A DNA stretch of 64,000 nucleotides from an uncultured Anderseniella sp. (lineage in GTDB: Bacteria; Pseudomonadota; Alphaproteobacteria; Rhizobiales; Aestuariivirgaceae), in contig CANKYU010000007.1 in the NCBI GenBank assembly GCA_947488295.1, positions 1-64,000 of the forward strand, in the 5' to 3' direction. Below the pieces are notes generated by a model. The model made no database searches. It was not told where the DNA came from and saw only the letters and a list, made by a program, of their open reading frames with translations. The position numbers and the translations under genes were made by a program. Position 1 is the stretch's first letter. Every line of letters begins with the position of its first letter. Of the stretch, positions 25,711 through 34,856 are shown piece after piece.

Positions 25711-26565
25711 TCAACTTCGTGGCGAAACGCGTTTGGCTTTCATATCTTCAAGTCCGGCGATTATGCTTTGCCAATATGGGCTATCGACATCAACCTCCCA
25801 ATTCAGCTTGTGCATGGTGGCTTTGCCGGATGCAATGAACTGCAGGGTTTGCTCGACCGGTACGCCTTTCTTCTTGCTGTGTTTCAGCGTCAGCGGAATG
25901 AGGCGCGGGAGTTTTGGAGTGTCATCCCAGATTTGTGCAAGTTCCACTTTTCCATGAAGCGACCTGGAGAACAGGTAGTGCTGGGTGAAATACGGGTAAA
26001 TGCCAAGCACGCGGACTGTTGCGGGATGAAACCAGCCGCGGGTCGTGCGGGTTGTCAGTCCGAATGGAAACTTGAACACATGGTAGAGCCATTTTCCAAT
26101 TGGCCTGTTTTGCCTGGGAAACCTGTTTTCTGCGAAAAAAGCGAGCATCTCGTCGCGCACTTCAACAACCAGAGGATTGCCGGCAGTGCTTGCCAGAAAC
26201 CAGTTTGACAGAAAACAGTCGCTGCGAAGATTGGAAAATGCGAAGAACCCGGATTGCAGAGCGTCCGGCAGCCAGTCACTCAGCGGTTTGCCGCAGTAGA
26301 TGGAAGCATCCGCCCAAACGCCACCGTGTTCGGCAAGCAATGAGATGCGGATCAGGTCGGCTTTATGCTGAAGCCCAATGTCGGTTCGCGACATATCCAG
26401 TGATTCATTCAGGGAAATGACATCTGCAACACTGTCTGCATCCAGTACACGGACCTGCCAGTCCGGGTTGAACTCCCGCCAGGACTGAATACATTTCGCC
26501 ACCAGTGGAGGCGCCGCTGCCTCACCCTGATGCCAGTACATCCAGATCGTTTTGCGAAAGGTCAT
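25711..26565 (-). CDS. glycosyltransferase, capsular polysaccharide synthesis (GT32-like) family
   Basis: A 284-residue protein starting MTFRKTIWMYWHQGEAAAPP, with the donor-binding core KADLIRISLLAEHGGVWADAS (split here only in description: KADLIRI, then GGVWADAS at 81-88). This is the pattern of the Caps_synth/GT32 families, where the Asp near WADAS stands in for the DxD metal site. It likely adds a sugar to a surface polysaccharide. It leads a three-gene leftward cassette. Confidence 0.82.
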   Translation of the reverse strand: MTFRKTIWMYWHQGEAAAPPLVAKCIQSWREFNPDWQVRVLDADSVADVISLNESLDMSRTDIGLQHKADLIRISLLAEHGGVWADASIYCGKPLSDWLPDALQSGFFAFSNLRSDCFLSNWFLASTAGNPLVVEVRDEMLAFFAENRFPRQNRPIGKWLYHVFKFPFGLTTRTTRGWFHPATVRVLGIYPYFTQHYLFSRSLHGKVELAQIWDDTPKLPRLIPLTLKHSKKKGVPVEQTLQFIASGKATMHKLNWEVDVDSPYWQSIIAGLEDMKAKRVSPRS

Positions 26566-26697
26566 ATCGTTTCAGTCTTGCAGCCAAGTCGAGGGTTTCG
26601 GACAGCTAATACCACAGTTCAATGCCATGGCTACGAGTAGTAGAGCGGCGACATTGCGATATACAGGCGCAGGCAATGCATGGTCGCGCCTGATGGA

Positions 26698-27585
26698 CTA
26701 GACCAGAATGTCGAACCGTTTTGCGTCCGCTGTTATTCGAACAGGCAAGTGGCAGGCAATTTCACCGTCAACCTGTACCGGCGCCTTATCCCCGGCTTCG
26801 ATTTCAATCGAGCGAACCTGCTGCAGGAAGGTGACATCGCTTCGTGACGGCAACCGATCAAGCAGCATTGCCAGCGAATAGCTCAATGCAGCAATCCGCC
26901 CTGGCTTGTGCAGTATGACGGCACACAAGCAGCCATTGCCCAGATCATTGTCTGGCGAGACAATGTGTTTGCCGGCGTAACAGCGCCCGTTGACGATGAT
27001 AACCCCGGCTGCTGAATATTCCTTATTGTCCATCGTCATCCTGTAGACGGGATAGCGGTAGGCAATCAGAGTTTCCACGGCAGCAAGCACAAAGGCCAGT
27101 TTGCCAGCCCATCTTTTGACCGAGGGGCGCACCCGAGCCACTACTGCGGCATCGAACCCGACACCTGCCGTAAACGCAAACAGCTTGTCATTCACCCGGC
27201 CTGCACAAAGTTGTTTGGTGTTGCCGGCAATGATGACGTCCGCCAGCGCATCAGCGCCAACGACCAGCCCCAGATCCAATGCCACGACATTGGCGGTACC
27301 GGTTGCTATCAGGGCCAGTACCGGCGACTGCCCGGCCAGCCCGTTAATGGCTTCCATCAGTGTTCCGTCGCCGCCTGCAATCGCAACAACATCCCAGTCA
27401 CTGGCAACAAAGTCGCGATACAGAGTGGACAATTGGGAAGGTGCAGCGGTGGCGATCAGCGTTACTTCGCAACGCCTGCTCTCCAGCGCTGTCTTGACGG
27501 CAGCAAGGTGAGTTGCCGCACCCCCGCCGGCTGTCGGGTTGTGAATGATCAGTATGCGCTTACACGCAGTCATGGAATTCATCAA
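26698..27585 (-). CDS. diacylglycerol kinase family lipid kinase
   Basis: A 295-residue protein of the DAGK catalytic-domain family. ILIIHNPTAGGG at the N-terminus, the nucleotide motif AGGDGTLMEAINGL near residue 70, and the C-terminal PVQVDGEIA are typical of YegS/BmrU-like lipid kinases acting at the inner membrane face. The exact start is uncertain by a few residues (27585 or 27573). The substrate may be diacylglycerol, sphingosine-like lipid or another lipid alcohol. Confidence 0.9.
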   Translation of the reverse strand: MMNSMTACKRILIIHNPTAGGGAATHLAAVKTALESRRCEVTLIATAAPSQLSTLYRDFVASDWDVVAIAGGDGTLMEAINGLAGQSPVLALIATGTANVVALDLGLVVGADALADVIIAGNTKQLCAGRVNDKLFAFTAGVGFDAAVVARVRPSVKRWAGKLAFVLAAVETLIAYRYPVYRMTMDNKEYSAAGVIIVNGRCYAGKHIVSPDNDLGNGCLCAVILHKPGRIAALSYSLAMLLDRLPSRSDVTFLQQVRSIEIEAGDKAPVQVDGEIACHLPVRITADAKRFDILV

Positions 27586-27787
27586 AAATGCACTGCAATT
27601 CGCTGGTTGTTCTCACTGCACTAAAAAGGAACAAGCAGGCACATCCACCACAATTCAAGTCTTGCAGCATTACTACATCGTTCGCTCGATGGAGCAAGCC
27701 GGCATAAACGGTGGTTGTTCATCCCGACAGGCTGAAGTCGTGCAAGGCGGGCAAACACGACAACCTGTCCTGTCGGAACTCAGTGCC

Positions 27788-28144
27788 CTAAAATCCCAGC
27801 GGCATCAGCTTGTAGCCCTGGTCGGTTCGATAGCCAAATCCGTCATGGCGTGTGCGATAGCAGATTTCCTTGGCCTGCCTGCGCTGCTTGATGCGGGAAC
27901 ACAGACTGCCGTTTTCATCGTCAATCCGCCATTCGCCATAAACCACCCGGCCCTTGGTCGAAAGCATCCGCATCTCACCGGACTTGCGGTAGATGATCTT
28001 TCCGTTGAGCTTGCCGCGGAAAGCAAGCTCCTGTCCGACAAGTTCCTTCATGATCTCGCCTCCCGACATCCAGTCGGCAGCCATAACATTTTGTGGCAAC
28101 AAGACGCTTGCAGCGCTCAAGGCTATTAACAGTGATTTTTTCAT
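27788..28144 (-). CDS. small secreted hypothetical protein
   Basis: A 118-residue protein with a clear signal peptide (MKKSLLIALSAASVLLPQNVMA, cleaved near residue 22). The mature part has a strand-rich look: MSGGEIMKELVGQELAFRG, YGEWRIDDENGSLCSRI and EICYRTRHDGFGYR, with two cysteines that could pair. Small alphaproteobacterial periplasmic proteins of this pattern are usually unnamed. A CRP-like site lies about 256 bp upstream. Confidence 0.75.
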   Translation of the reverse strand: MKKSLLIALSAASVLLPQNVMAADWMSGGEIMKELVGQELAFRGKLNGKIIYRKSGEMRMLSTKGRVVYGEWRIDDENGSLCSRIKQRRQAKEICYRTRHDGFGYRTDQGYKLMPLGF

Positions 28145-28665
28145 TTCCAGGCTCCCCAGCCAATCGGAGCTTTTGAGGTTCTGACTGCATCAGAACCGGT
28201 GCTCCAAACTTCGGTTTCGACCTGCCCACGTCGGCAAGAGCGCATGGCTCGGGCGCCGGGGCATGCCAGTGTGAAGTGCCTGTCCGGGTCGGGGATGTGC
28301 CCCACTTGCGTCTGAGTCTTTTTGTCTTTGTTACAAGTCCGGAAAAGGCACGGCGTAAAAAGTCTACTGGGACTAAACACGAGATTGTGCGGGCTCGTAT
28401 GTGAGACCCGTCACATCACATGTTCAAACCGGGAAACCCCGGCCTGATCGCAAGGCTAGAAGCTTGAAACCGCTCGTTGCCCTACCGATCCAACATCAAA
28501 GGACCGGTAATCATCATCGGCGTTTCAGCCTTAACAAATGCTTAAGAAGCCGATGATTAACCCCAGCATCAGCGCTCAAATTGCTTATCTCACCCAACAA
28601 GATGAGCACCGATAAACTTATCCTAGGACAGATTCGCGGAAGATTACAAATAAGGCAGGGACAGC
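28145..28665. other. intergenic region without a supported gene
   Basis: A 521-bp gap between the start of the small secreted protein and the glcF stop, both on the minus strand. No frame with protein character was found. It holds a perfect CRP-type palindrome at 28400-28415 and presumably the promoter of the secreted protein gene. Confidence 0.5.
28400..28415. promoter_or_regulatory. CRP/FNR-type palindrome
   Basis: TGTGAGACCCGTCACA matches the CRP consensus TGTGA-N6-TCACA exactly, and the dyad extends one base each side (A...T). It lies in the long gap upstream of the secreted protein gene (27788-28144) and downstream of glcF. Distance from the start codon (about 256 bp) is long for a simple activator site. 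Confidence 0.45.
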
Positions 28666-29970
28666 CTATTCCACAGCCTGTGGAAAGCGCTCTGCCAGGG
28701 CCTGCGGTTGCGGTCCGCCGGTAGCCCAGTCCAGCAATTCCGCGGTGTGAACAACCGGAACACCGGTGCCGTTTCCGATCTGCATCATGCAGCCGATATT
28801 GCCAGCGGAAATCACGTCCGGTGTCAGGGCTTCCAGCGTCGCCACCTTGCGATTTTTCAGCTCCGCAGAAATCTCAGGCTGCATGATGTTGTAGGTTCCC
28901 GCAGAGCCGCAACACAGATGCGGGTCAGCGGGTTCCATTACAGTAAAACCTGCCGCCTTCAACAAAGTCTTCGGATGGGTCTTGATCTGCTGGCCATGCT
29001 GCAGCGAACACGCGGCGTGATAGGCGACCTTAATCTCGGGCACTTTGGCCTCGTTGAGACCAAGGTCGACCATGACTTCGGAAATATCCTTGGCCAGTTC
29101 CGACACAATGGCAGCATCTTCGGCCAGAGGGTCATTGCGGAACATGTGGCCATAGTCCTTTACGGTGGTGCCGCAACCGGACGTGTTGATGATCACCGCA
29201 TCAAGGCCTTCGCCGCGATACTCCTTCATCCAGGCATTGATATTGGCCGCCGCCGAGGCATGGCTCTCGCTGGTCTTGCCCATATGATGTGTGAGTGCAC
29301 CGCAACAACCTATGCCTTTGGCAATGACCACATCGCAGCCATGCCGCGTCAGCAGCCTGATCGTACTTTCATTGATATCGGTGTTCAGCGCACGCTGGGC
29401 GCATCCGGTGAGCAGCGCAACCCGCTTGCGGCGTTGGCCTTGCGCCTTGAACACCTGGGGCAGGTCCATCGGGCTCGGTCCCAGCAGATCGGACGGCGCA
29501 AGCGACACCATTGCCTTCAGCCGGCCGGGCAGATACCGGGCAAACGGCTTGGCAAACCGGGCCCCGAACATGGCCAGCCGGAAGCGGCCGGGATAGGGCA
29601 AGACCTGCACCAGCAGCCAGCGCAACACGCGCTCGGGCAGTGGTCTCGTATAGGTTTTCTCGATGTACTCGCGCGCGTGGTCCACGAGGTGCATGTAGTG
29701 CACGCCCGACGGACAGGTGGACATGCACGACAGGCATGACAGGCAGCGGTCGATATGCTTGACCGTCTTGGCGTCCGCCGGGCGGCCTTTTTCCAGCATG
29801 TCCTTCATCAGGTAGATGCGGCCGCGCGGGCTGTCCAGCTCGTCGCCCAGCACCTGGTAGGTCGGGCACGTTGCCGTGCAGAAGCCACAATGGACGCAGG
29901 TGCGCAGGACCTCGTTCGACCGCTTGATCGCCGGGTCCTTCATCTGCTCGATGGTGAAATTGGTCTGCAT
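28666..29970 (-). CDS. glcF: glycolate oxidase iron-sulfur subunit
   Basis: A 434-residue subunit carrying two 4Fe-4S clusters: CVHCGFCTATCP (Cys 25, 28, 31, 35) and CLSCLSCMSTCP (Cys 76, 79, 82, 86). The C-terminal CCG domains are visible in GIGCCGALTHH and HLCCGSAGTY. It passes electrons from the FAD subunits to the membrane quinone pool. Third gene of glcDEF, 6 bp after glcE. Confidence 0.95.
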   Translation of the reverse strand: MQTNFTIEQMKDPAIKRSNEVLRTCVHCGFCTATCPTYQVLGDELDSPRGRIYLMKDMLEKGRPADAKTVKHIDRCLSCLSCMSTCPSGVHYMHLVDHAREYIEKTYTRPLPERVLRWLLVQVLPYPGRFRLAMFGARFAKPFARYLPGRLKAMVSLAPSDLLGPSPMDLPQVFKAQGQRRKRVALLTGCAQRALNTDINESTIRLLTRHGCDVVIAKGIGCCGALTHHMGKTSESHASAAANINAWMKEYRGEGLDAVIINTSGCGTTVKDYGHMFRNDPLAEDAAIVSELAKDISEVMVDLGLNEAKVPEIKVAYHAACSLQHGQQIKTHPKTLLKAAGFTVMEPADPHLCCGSAGTYNIMQPEISAELKNRKVATLEALTPDVISAGNIGCMMQIGNGTGVPVVHTAELLDWATGGPQPQALAERFPQAVE

Positions 29971-29976
29971 TGTCGC

Positions 29977-31119
29977 CTATCCCATGCGCCCGGGGTTCAA
30001 GATGCCATGCGGATCAAAGCGGGACCTGAGCCCGGCACTGATTTTCGCAAGCGGTGCCGGTTCCGGCTGGAACACACCGAGCTGTTTCGCAGTCGCCTCG
30101 TTTGAACGTATCAAGGTGGCATGCCCGTCAATCCCGTTCATGACGGCCCTCGCATCGGTTCCTTCCGGCACACAGGCCCACACAAGCCCGCCGCCCCAGT
30201 CAAACTGAACCCTCGCCTCGTCACCCAGCCGCGCTGCCAGCATGGACCCATCAGACGGTTTGACGGAAACCCGCCATATGTCGCCCTCGCCGGCGGCAAC
30301 AGCTTCGGCATCGCGGATCTGCTGCCACAGCTTGTCGGATCTGGCCTGATCAGCTTCGATACTCACGTCGCCAAAATCGGCAAGCAGATCCTTCAGCTTG
30401 CCGGAGCGATACTTGACCGAGCCGGCGAAACCTTCAACACGGATACAGGTGCGCGCCGCCTGATCTCCATCGGGCGGCAGATGCGCTGCGCCGTTCACAT
30501 CATATGGCGCGGTAAGCGCTGCACTCATGGCCGCACCTGCCCGTTCGTTATCGAGGCCCTCGACAATGATTGTTGCGCCTGCTTCCGGCATCGGCAGGAC
30601 CTTGAATGCCACCTCGGTGAGCACACCCAGCGTACCGTGGCTGCCGGCCATAAGCTTGACCAGGTCATAGCCGGTGACGTTCTTCATCACCCGGCCGCCG
30701 TTCTTGATGACGGTGCCTTCACCGTCCACAAAGCGCACGCCGATGAGGGAGTCGCGGCAGGCACCTGCCTGGATGCGGCGCGGGCCGGAGATGTTCGCCG
30801 CCACAACGCCGCCGATGGTGGACTTGCCGTTGGTGCCGTACAGCGCGCGGTGATCCATCGGCTCGAACGGCAGTCTCTGGCCTTCCCTGGCAAGCGTCTT
30901 TTCAATTGTTTCAAGAGGTGTTCCAGCGCCAGCGACTATTGTGAGCGCGCCGGGTTCGTACAGCGACACACCCTTCAGGCCGGTGGTATCGACAAGCTCT
31001 CCGGTCACGCCGTGACCCAGCCCTGCCCTGGAACCGCCCCCGCGGATTTGCAGTTTCGTGCCTTTTGCGGCCGACGCCCTGACGGCGTCAGCCAGCTCCT
31101 GTTCCGATTTTGGTTTCAT
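29977..31119 (-). CDS. glcE: glycolate oxidase FAD-binding subunit
   Basis: A 380-residue PCMH-type FAD protein beginning MKPKSEQELADAVRASAAKG, with KLQIRGGGSRAGLG, and GTNGKSTIGGVVAANISGP as the FAD-contact region. It is shorter than GlcD, as usual. ATG 31119 overlaps the glcD stop by 4 bp, which fixes the start; the longer frame to 31182 runs inside glcD. It acts with GlcD and GlcF to oxidise glycolate to glyoxylate. Confidence 0.93.
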   Translation of the reverse strand: MKPKSEQELADAVRASAAKGTKLQIRGGGSRAGLGHGVTGELVDTTGLKGVSLYEPGALTIVAGAGTPLETIEKTLAREGQRLPFEPMDHRALYGTNGKSTIGGVVAANISGPRRIQAGACRDSLIGVRFVDGEGTVIKNGGRVMKNVTGYDLVKLMAGSHGTLGVLTEVAFKVLPMPEAGATIIVEGLDNERAGAAMSAALTAPYDVNGAAHLPPDGDQAARTCIRVEGFAGSVKYRSGKLKDLLADFGDVSIEADQARSDKLWQQIRDAEAVAAGEGDIWRVSVKPSDGSMLAARLGDEARVQFDWGGGLVWACVPEGTDARAVMNGIDGHATLIRSNEATAKQLGVFQPEPAPLAKISAGLRSRFDPHGILNPGRMG

Positions 31120-32552
31120 GCCGCCTCGCGCCGCGCCCTGGTGGTGATCAGCGGGAACACCTTGGCCGGGTTGAGCAGCCATTTGGCGTCAAACACATCC
31201 TTGACCCGCACCTGCGCCTCCAGGTCACCTTCATTATACTGGGTCAGCATCAGGTCGCGTTTTTCCACGCCCACGCCATGTTCGCCGGTCAGGCAACCGC
31301 CGACTTCCACACACAGTTTCAGGATTTCCGCGCCCATGGCCTCGCAGGTTTCCAGGTCACCCGGCTTGTTGGCATCAAACAGGATAAGCGGGTGCAGATT
31401 ACCGTCGCCGGCGTGGAACACATTGGCGACGTCGAGACCAAATTCCTTCGACAGCTCTTCCATGCGGCGCAGCACCAGCGGCAACTGACTAACCGGAATG
31501 GTGCCGTCGAGACACATATAGTCATTGATCTGGCCCATGGCGCCGAAAGCCGCCTTTCGACCTTTCCAGATCGCTGCCGATTCCTCGGTACTGGCGCTCT
31601 CGCGCAGTTCTGCCGGGTTGTGCCGGCGCGCGATTGCCTTGATCTTGTCAAGCTGCTCGACGATTTCGGCTTCCGAGCCTTCAACCTCAACGATCAGCAG
31701 GGCTTCGACGTCCGGATATCCGGCATGGGCAAAATCTTCCGTTGCCCGGATGCAGGGCCGGTCCATGAATTCGATGGCGACCGGCAGCACGCCGGCCTTG
31801 ATGATGTCCGCCACGCAGGCGCCTGCCACCTCGGAACGGTCAAAGCCCAGCAGCACAGGCCGTGCACCTTCAGGCTTCCGCAAAATCCGCAATGTCGCTT
31901 CGGTAACGATGCCAAGCTGGCCTTCCGATCCGCAGATGACACCGAGCAGATCATAGACGGCGGCATCAAGATGAGCGCCGCCAATGTCGACGATCTCACC
32001 TTCCATGGTCACCATTTTCACGCCCATCAGGTTATTGGTGGTCACGCCGTATTTCAGGCAATGGGCGCCGCCGGAATTCATGGCGATGTTACCGGCAATG
32101 GCACAGGCGAGCTGGCTGGACGGATCGGGTGCATAGAAAAACTCGTTTTCCTCAACCGCCCCTGTTACCGAAAGATTTGTGCGTCCGGTCTGCACTCTGA
32201 TAAAGCGGTTGTCGTAATCGGTTTCCAGCACCGCGTTCATGCGCGACACGCCGATTATGATGCTGTCTGCGGTCGGCAGCGATCCACCGGCCAGCGACGT
32301 GCCGGCCCCGCGCGGCACCACCGGTACGCCTTCTTCATGGCAGATCTTCAGGCACGCAGCGACTTCTTCCGTGGTGCCGGGCAGCACAACGGCCAGCGGC
32401 TGGCAGCGATAGGCGGTAAGCGCATCACATTCATAGGCGCGGGTTTCATTGGGATCGGAGATCACCGCCTCACCGGGCAGTAACTGCTCGAGCCTTGAAA
32501 CAATGGATGCCTTACGCTCCAGTACACCCTGGTCCGGGACCGGCATTTCCAT
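31116..32552 (-). CDS. glcD: glycolate oxidase FAD-linked subunit
   Basis: A 478-residue FAD-linked oxidase. PRGAGTSLAGG is the FAD loop, GNIAMNSGGAHCLKYG the second contact, and the C-terminal half contains HAGDGNLHPLILFD and GEHGVGVEKRDLM, characteristic of the GlcD/DLD group. It oxidises glycolate (or D-lactate) and is the first gene of glcDEF. The gap upstream carries a 31-bp palindrome at 32631-32661. Confidence 0.95.
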   Translation of the reverse strand: MEMPVPDQGVLERKASIVSRLEQLLPGEAVISDPNETRAYECDALTAYRCQPLAVVLPGTTEEVAACLKICHEEGVPVVPRGAGTSLAGGSLPTADSIIIGVSRMNAVLETDYDNRFIRVQTGRTNLSVTGAVEENEFFYAPDPSSQLACAIAGNIAMNSGGAHCLKYGVTTNNLMGVKMVTMEGEIVDIGGAHLDAAVYDLLGVICGSEGQLGIVTEATLRILRKPEGARPVLLGFDRSEVAGACVADIIKAGVLPVAIEFMDRPCIRATEDFAHAGYPDVEALLIVEVEGSEAEIVEQLDKIKAIARRHNPAELRESASTEESAAIWKGRKAAFGAMGQINDYMCLDGTIPVSQLPLVLRRMEELSKEFGLDVANVFHAGDGNLHPLILFDANKPGDLETCEAMGAEILKLCVEVGGCLTGEHGVGVEKRDLMLTQYNEGDLEAQVRVKDVFDAKWLLNPAKVFPLITTRARREAA

Positions 32553-32630
32553 ATCGGGTCATCCTTCCTGCTCGTTCAACCAACACACCTGCGCGTAAAC
32601 CATTGAACGTCACGCGATCCAGCGCAGATC

Positions 32631-32661
32631 ATTAATTGGTAAAAAAATATTACCAATTAAT
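32631..32661. promoter_or_regulatory. 31-bp palindrome upstream of glcDEF
   Basis: Two perfect 12-bp arms, ATTAATTGGTAA and TTACCAATTAAT, flank 7 A/T bases. TTGGT/ACCAA half-sites are the hallmark of FadR-subfamily GntR regulators of lactate, glycolate and pyruvate genes (PdhR, LldR, GlcC), although the spacing here is wider than their consensus. It is 79 bp upstream of the glcD start. No such regulator is adjacent. Confidence 0.6.
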
Positions 32662-32721
32662 TTCACACTTTGATACCCCTACTTTGGCTGAATATCAAAC
32701 CCGTGTCGAATGCGCCGGATT

Positions 32722-34293
32722 TCAGCGCCCGAACATCACCGCGGGCAGCCAGGTCGCAATGCCCGGCCACAGCCAGATCAGCGAGACACCAATGGCCTGC
32801 AGGGCGATAAACGGGATCACGCCACGATAGATGTCGCCGGTGGTTATCTCCGGCGGTGCCGCACCACGCAGATAGAACAGGGAAAACCCGAACGGCGGCG
32901 TCAGGAAGCTGGTTTGCAAATTGATGGCAATCAGCACAGCCAGCCAGATCGGATCATGGCCCATGACAATCAGCGCCGGCACCACGATCGGCAGCAGAAT
33001 GACCGATATCTCGACAAAATCCAGAATGAAGCCGAGCAGGAAGATCAACACCATGACGAACACGAGGGCGCCGGTAGCACCGCCCGGCATGGCTTCAACC
33101 AGGTGCTCAATGCGTTTGTCGCCGCCAAGCCCGCGAAACACCAATGAGAACACACTGGCTCCGATGATGGTGCCGAAGATCATCGAGCTGACAGACATGG
33201 TTCGGGTGTTGATGGCACCAAGATATCCTTCACGCGCGGCGTGACGGATGGCGCGCCAGATACCCCAGGCCACCACTGCCACAAGCCCCGCACCCACTGC
33301 CGCCAGCATCCAGACGCCAATGTCAGCATCCGATCTCTGCAGGCGTATCGACGTGGAAGACGCCAGAACCACGATACCGGCAAGAGCGGCAATGGCCAGC
33401 AGGCTGGCCCCGCGACTGCCTTCAGCGCGGCGATAGGTTGCCAGCAACAATGCGCCAACCGCGCCGACACTGGCTGCTTCTGTCGGCGTCGCAACGCCCC
33501 CGACAATCGACCCCAGCACAGCCACAATCAGGAATATCGGCGGCAGCAGCACGCGCAGCAATTGCCTTGTGTCGACCGGCTCGGCCACCTCGCGCGGCAT
33601 TGCCGGCGCACGCTCAGGCCTGATCCAGGCCAGCGCCAGTATGTAAACAATGTACAACATCACCAGCACCAGGCCCGGCAGCAGCGCCGCTGAAAAGGTC
33701 TGGCCGACACTGATGGTCTCAACAGTGAACTTGCCCTGCTCGAACTGAGCCTGCTGATAGGCGGACGACATTACTTCTGACAGGATGATCAGCAGGGTCG
33801 AGGGCGGGATGATCTGGCCCAGTGTGCCGGCGGTGCACACGGTTCCCGCAGCCAGGCGTTTCGAGTAGCCGTTGCGCAGCATGGCCGGCAGGGCGATCAG
33901 GGCCATGGTGATGACGGTGGCCCCGACAATGCCGGTCGATGCGGCCAGCAGCGTACCGACCACGACAACCGATACCGCCAGGCCACCGCGCCTGGTACCG
34001 AACAGCCGGCCCATTTCCTCCAGCAGTTCTTCGGCCAGACGGCTGCGCTCCAGCACAATACCCATGAACACAAACAGCGGAATGGCAATCAGCACCTGAT
34101 TGGTCATGATGCCGAACAGCCGTTGCGACAGTGCGCCCAGCAATGCCGTGTCAAACGCCCCGAGCATGGCGCCAAGGCCGGCAAAGATCGTCGCCACACC
34201 CGCCAGTGTGAAGGTCACCGGATAGCCGCGCAAAAGTGCTGCGGCCAGCACCACGAACATTGCGATGTCGAGATTGTCGGTAACAAAACTCAT
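32722..34293 (-). CDS. TRAP transporter large permease (DctM type)
   Basis: A 523-residue multi-spanning protein, longer than the usual 425-440. Family motifs include IAIPLFVFMGIVLERS, GATVITMALIALPAML, GQIIPPSTLLIIL and LQTSFLTPPFGFSLFYL near the C-terminus. About 90 extra residues in the middle (from TYRRAEGSRG to AINTRTMS) contain two additional hydrophobic segments, as in the large permeases of 2-oxoacid or chloroaromatic-type TRAP systems. It is coupled to the small permease by ATGA. The order hutU-dctP-dctQ-dctM places it at the end of the hut operon. Confidence 0.92.
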   Translation of the reverse strand: MSFVTDNLDIAMFVVLAAALLRGYPVTFTLAGVATIFAGLGAMLGAFDTALLGALSQRLFGIMTNQVLIAIPLFVFMGIVLERSRLAEELLEEMGRLFGTRRGGLAVSVVVVGTLLAASTGIVGATVITMALIALPAMLRNGYSKRLAAGTVCTAGTLGQIIPPSTLLIILSEVMSSAYQQAQFEQGKFTVETISVGQTFSAALLPGLVLVMLYIVYILALAWIRPERAPAMPREVAEPVDTRQLLRVLLPPIFLIVAVLGSIVGGVATPTEAASVGAVGALLLATYRRAEGSRGASLLAIAALAGIVVLASSTSIRLQRSDADIGVWMLAAVGAGLVAVVAWGIWRAIRHAAREGYLGAINTRTMSVSSMIFGTIIGASVFSLVFRGLGGDKRIEHLVEAMPGGATGALVFVMVLIFLLGFILDFVEISVILLPIVVPALIVMGHDPIWLAVLIAINLQTSFLTPPFGFSLFYLRGAAPPEITTGDIYRGVIPFIALQAIGVSLIWLWPGIATWLPAVMFGR

Positions 34294-34793
34294 TCCCGGC
34301 GCTCCAGCCGGGACAGGTCACGCAGCAGGCACGCGAGGCCCTGTATCAACAGCAACAGGCAAAACGCCGGGATCAGGCTTTTAAGCAGGAAAGAAGCCGG
34401 AATGCCGCCAACAGAAATGGCGCCTTCCAGAATGGACACGGAGTTGCGCACATAGGGCCAGCTCACCCACAGAATGAGGACAAGCGAAGGTATCAGCAGC
34501 AACACGGCGCCGGCGGCATTGACCCGGGCACGGCCTTTTTCATCGCGGCGGCTGTAGAAAATATCTACGCGAACATGCTCGTCCACCAGCAGCGTGTAGC
34601 CTGCCCCCAGCATGAACAGGGCCGCGTGCATGTACAGGACGCCTTCACCCAGAAACACGAAAGAGACCCCGAACAGGTAGCGCATGACCACGATGGCGAA
34701 CTGTAGAAGCACCATGGCCAGCGCCAGCCAGCGCACCGTCAGCCCACACCAGCGATTGACCGCGTCAAGCCGGTCCGCCCAGTCTTTCATCAT
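34290..34793 (-). CDS. TRAP transporter small permease (DctQ type)
   Basis: A 167-residue membrane protein with four hydrophobic helices (WLALAMVLLQFAIVVM, LYMHAALFMLGAGYTL, VNAAGAVLLLIPSLVLILWV, LIPAFCLLLLIQGLACLL) and the family region DEHVRVDIFY. The start is set at ATG 34793; a TTG at 34808 is possible. It sits between the binding-protein and large-permease genes, with a hairpin separating it from the former. Confidence 0.9.
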   Translation of the reverse strand: MMKDWADRLDAVNRWCGLTVRWLALAMVLLQFAIVVMRYLFGVSFVFLGEGVLYMHAALFMLGAGYTLLVDEHVRVDIFYSRRDEKGRARVNAAGAVLLLIPSLVLILWVSWPYVRNSVSILEGAISVGGIPASFLLKSLIPAFCLLLLIQGLACLLRDLSRLERRE

Positions 34794-34814
34794 CGAACCA
34801 GCGCCCAAATAAAA

Positions 34815-34845
34815 TGCCGGCCGGTCCCGGTGTGGAACCGGCCGC
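34815..34845 (-). terminator. attenuator-like hairpin between TRAP binding-protein and permease genes
   Basis: On the minus strand CGGCCGGT and ACCGGCCG form an 8-bp GC stem with an 11-base loop, followed by GCATTTTATTT. It lies in the 63-bp gap between the dctP stop and dctQ start. It would let some transcripts end after the binding-protein gene, giving excess binding protein over permease. Confidence 0.6.
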
Positions 34846-34856
34846 CGGTGATTTCA

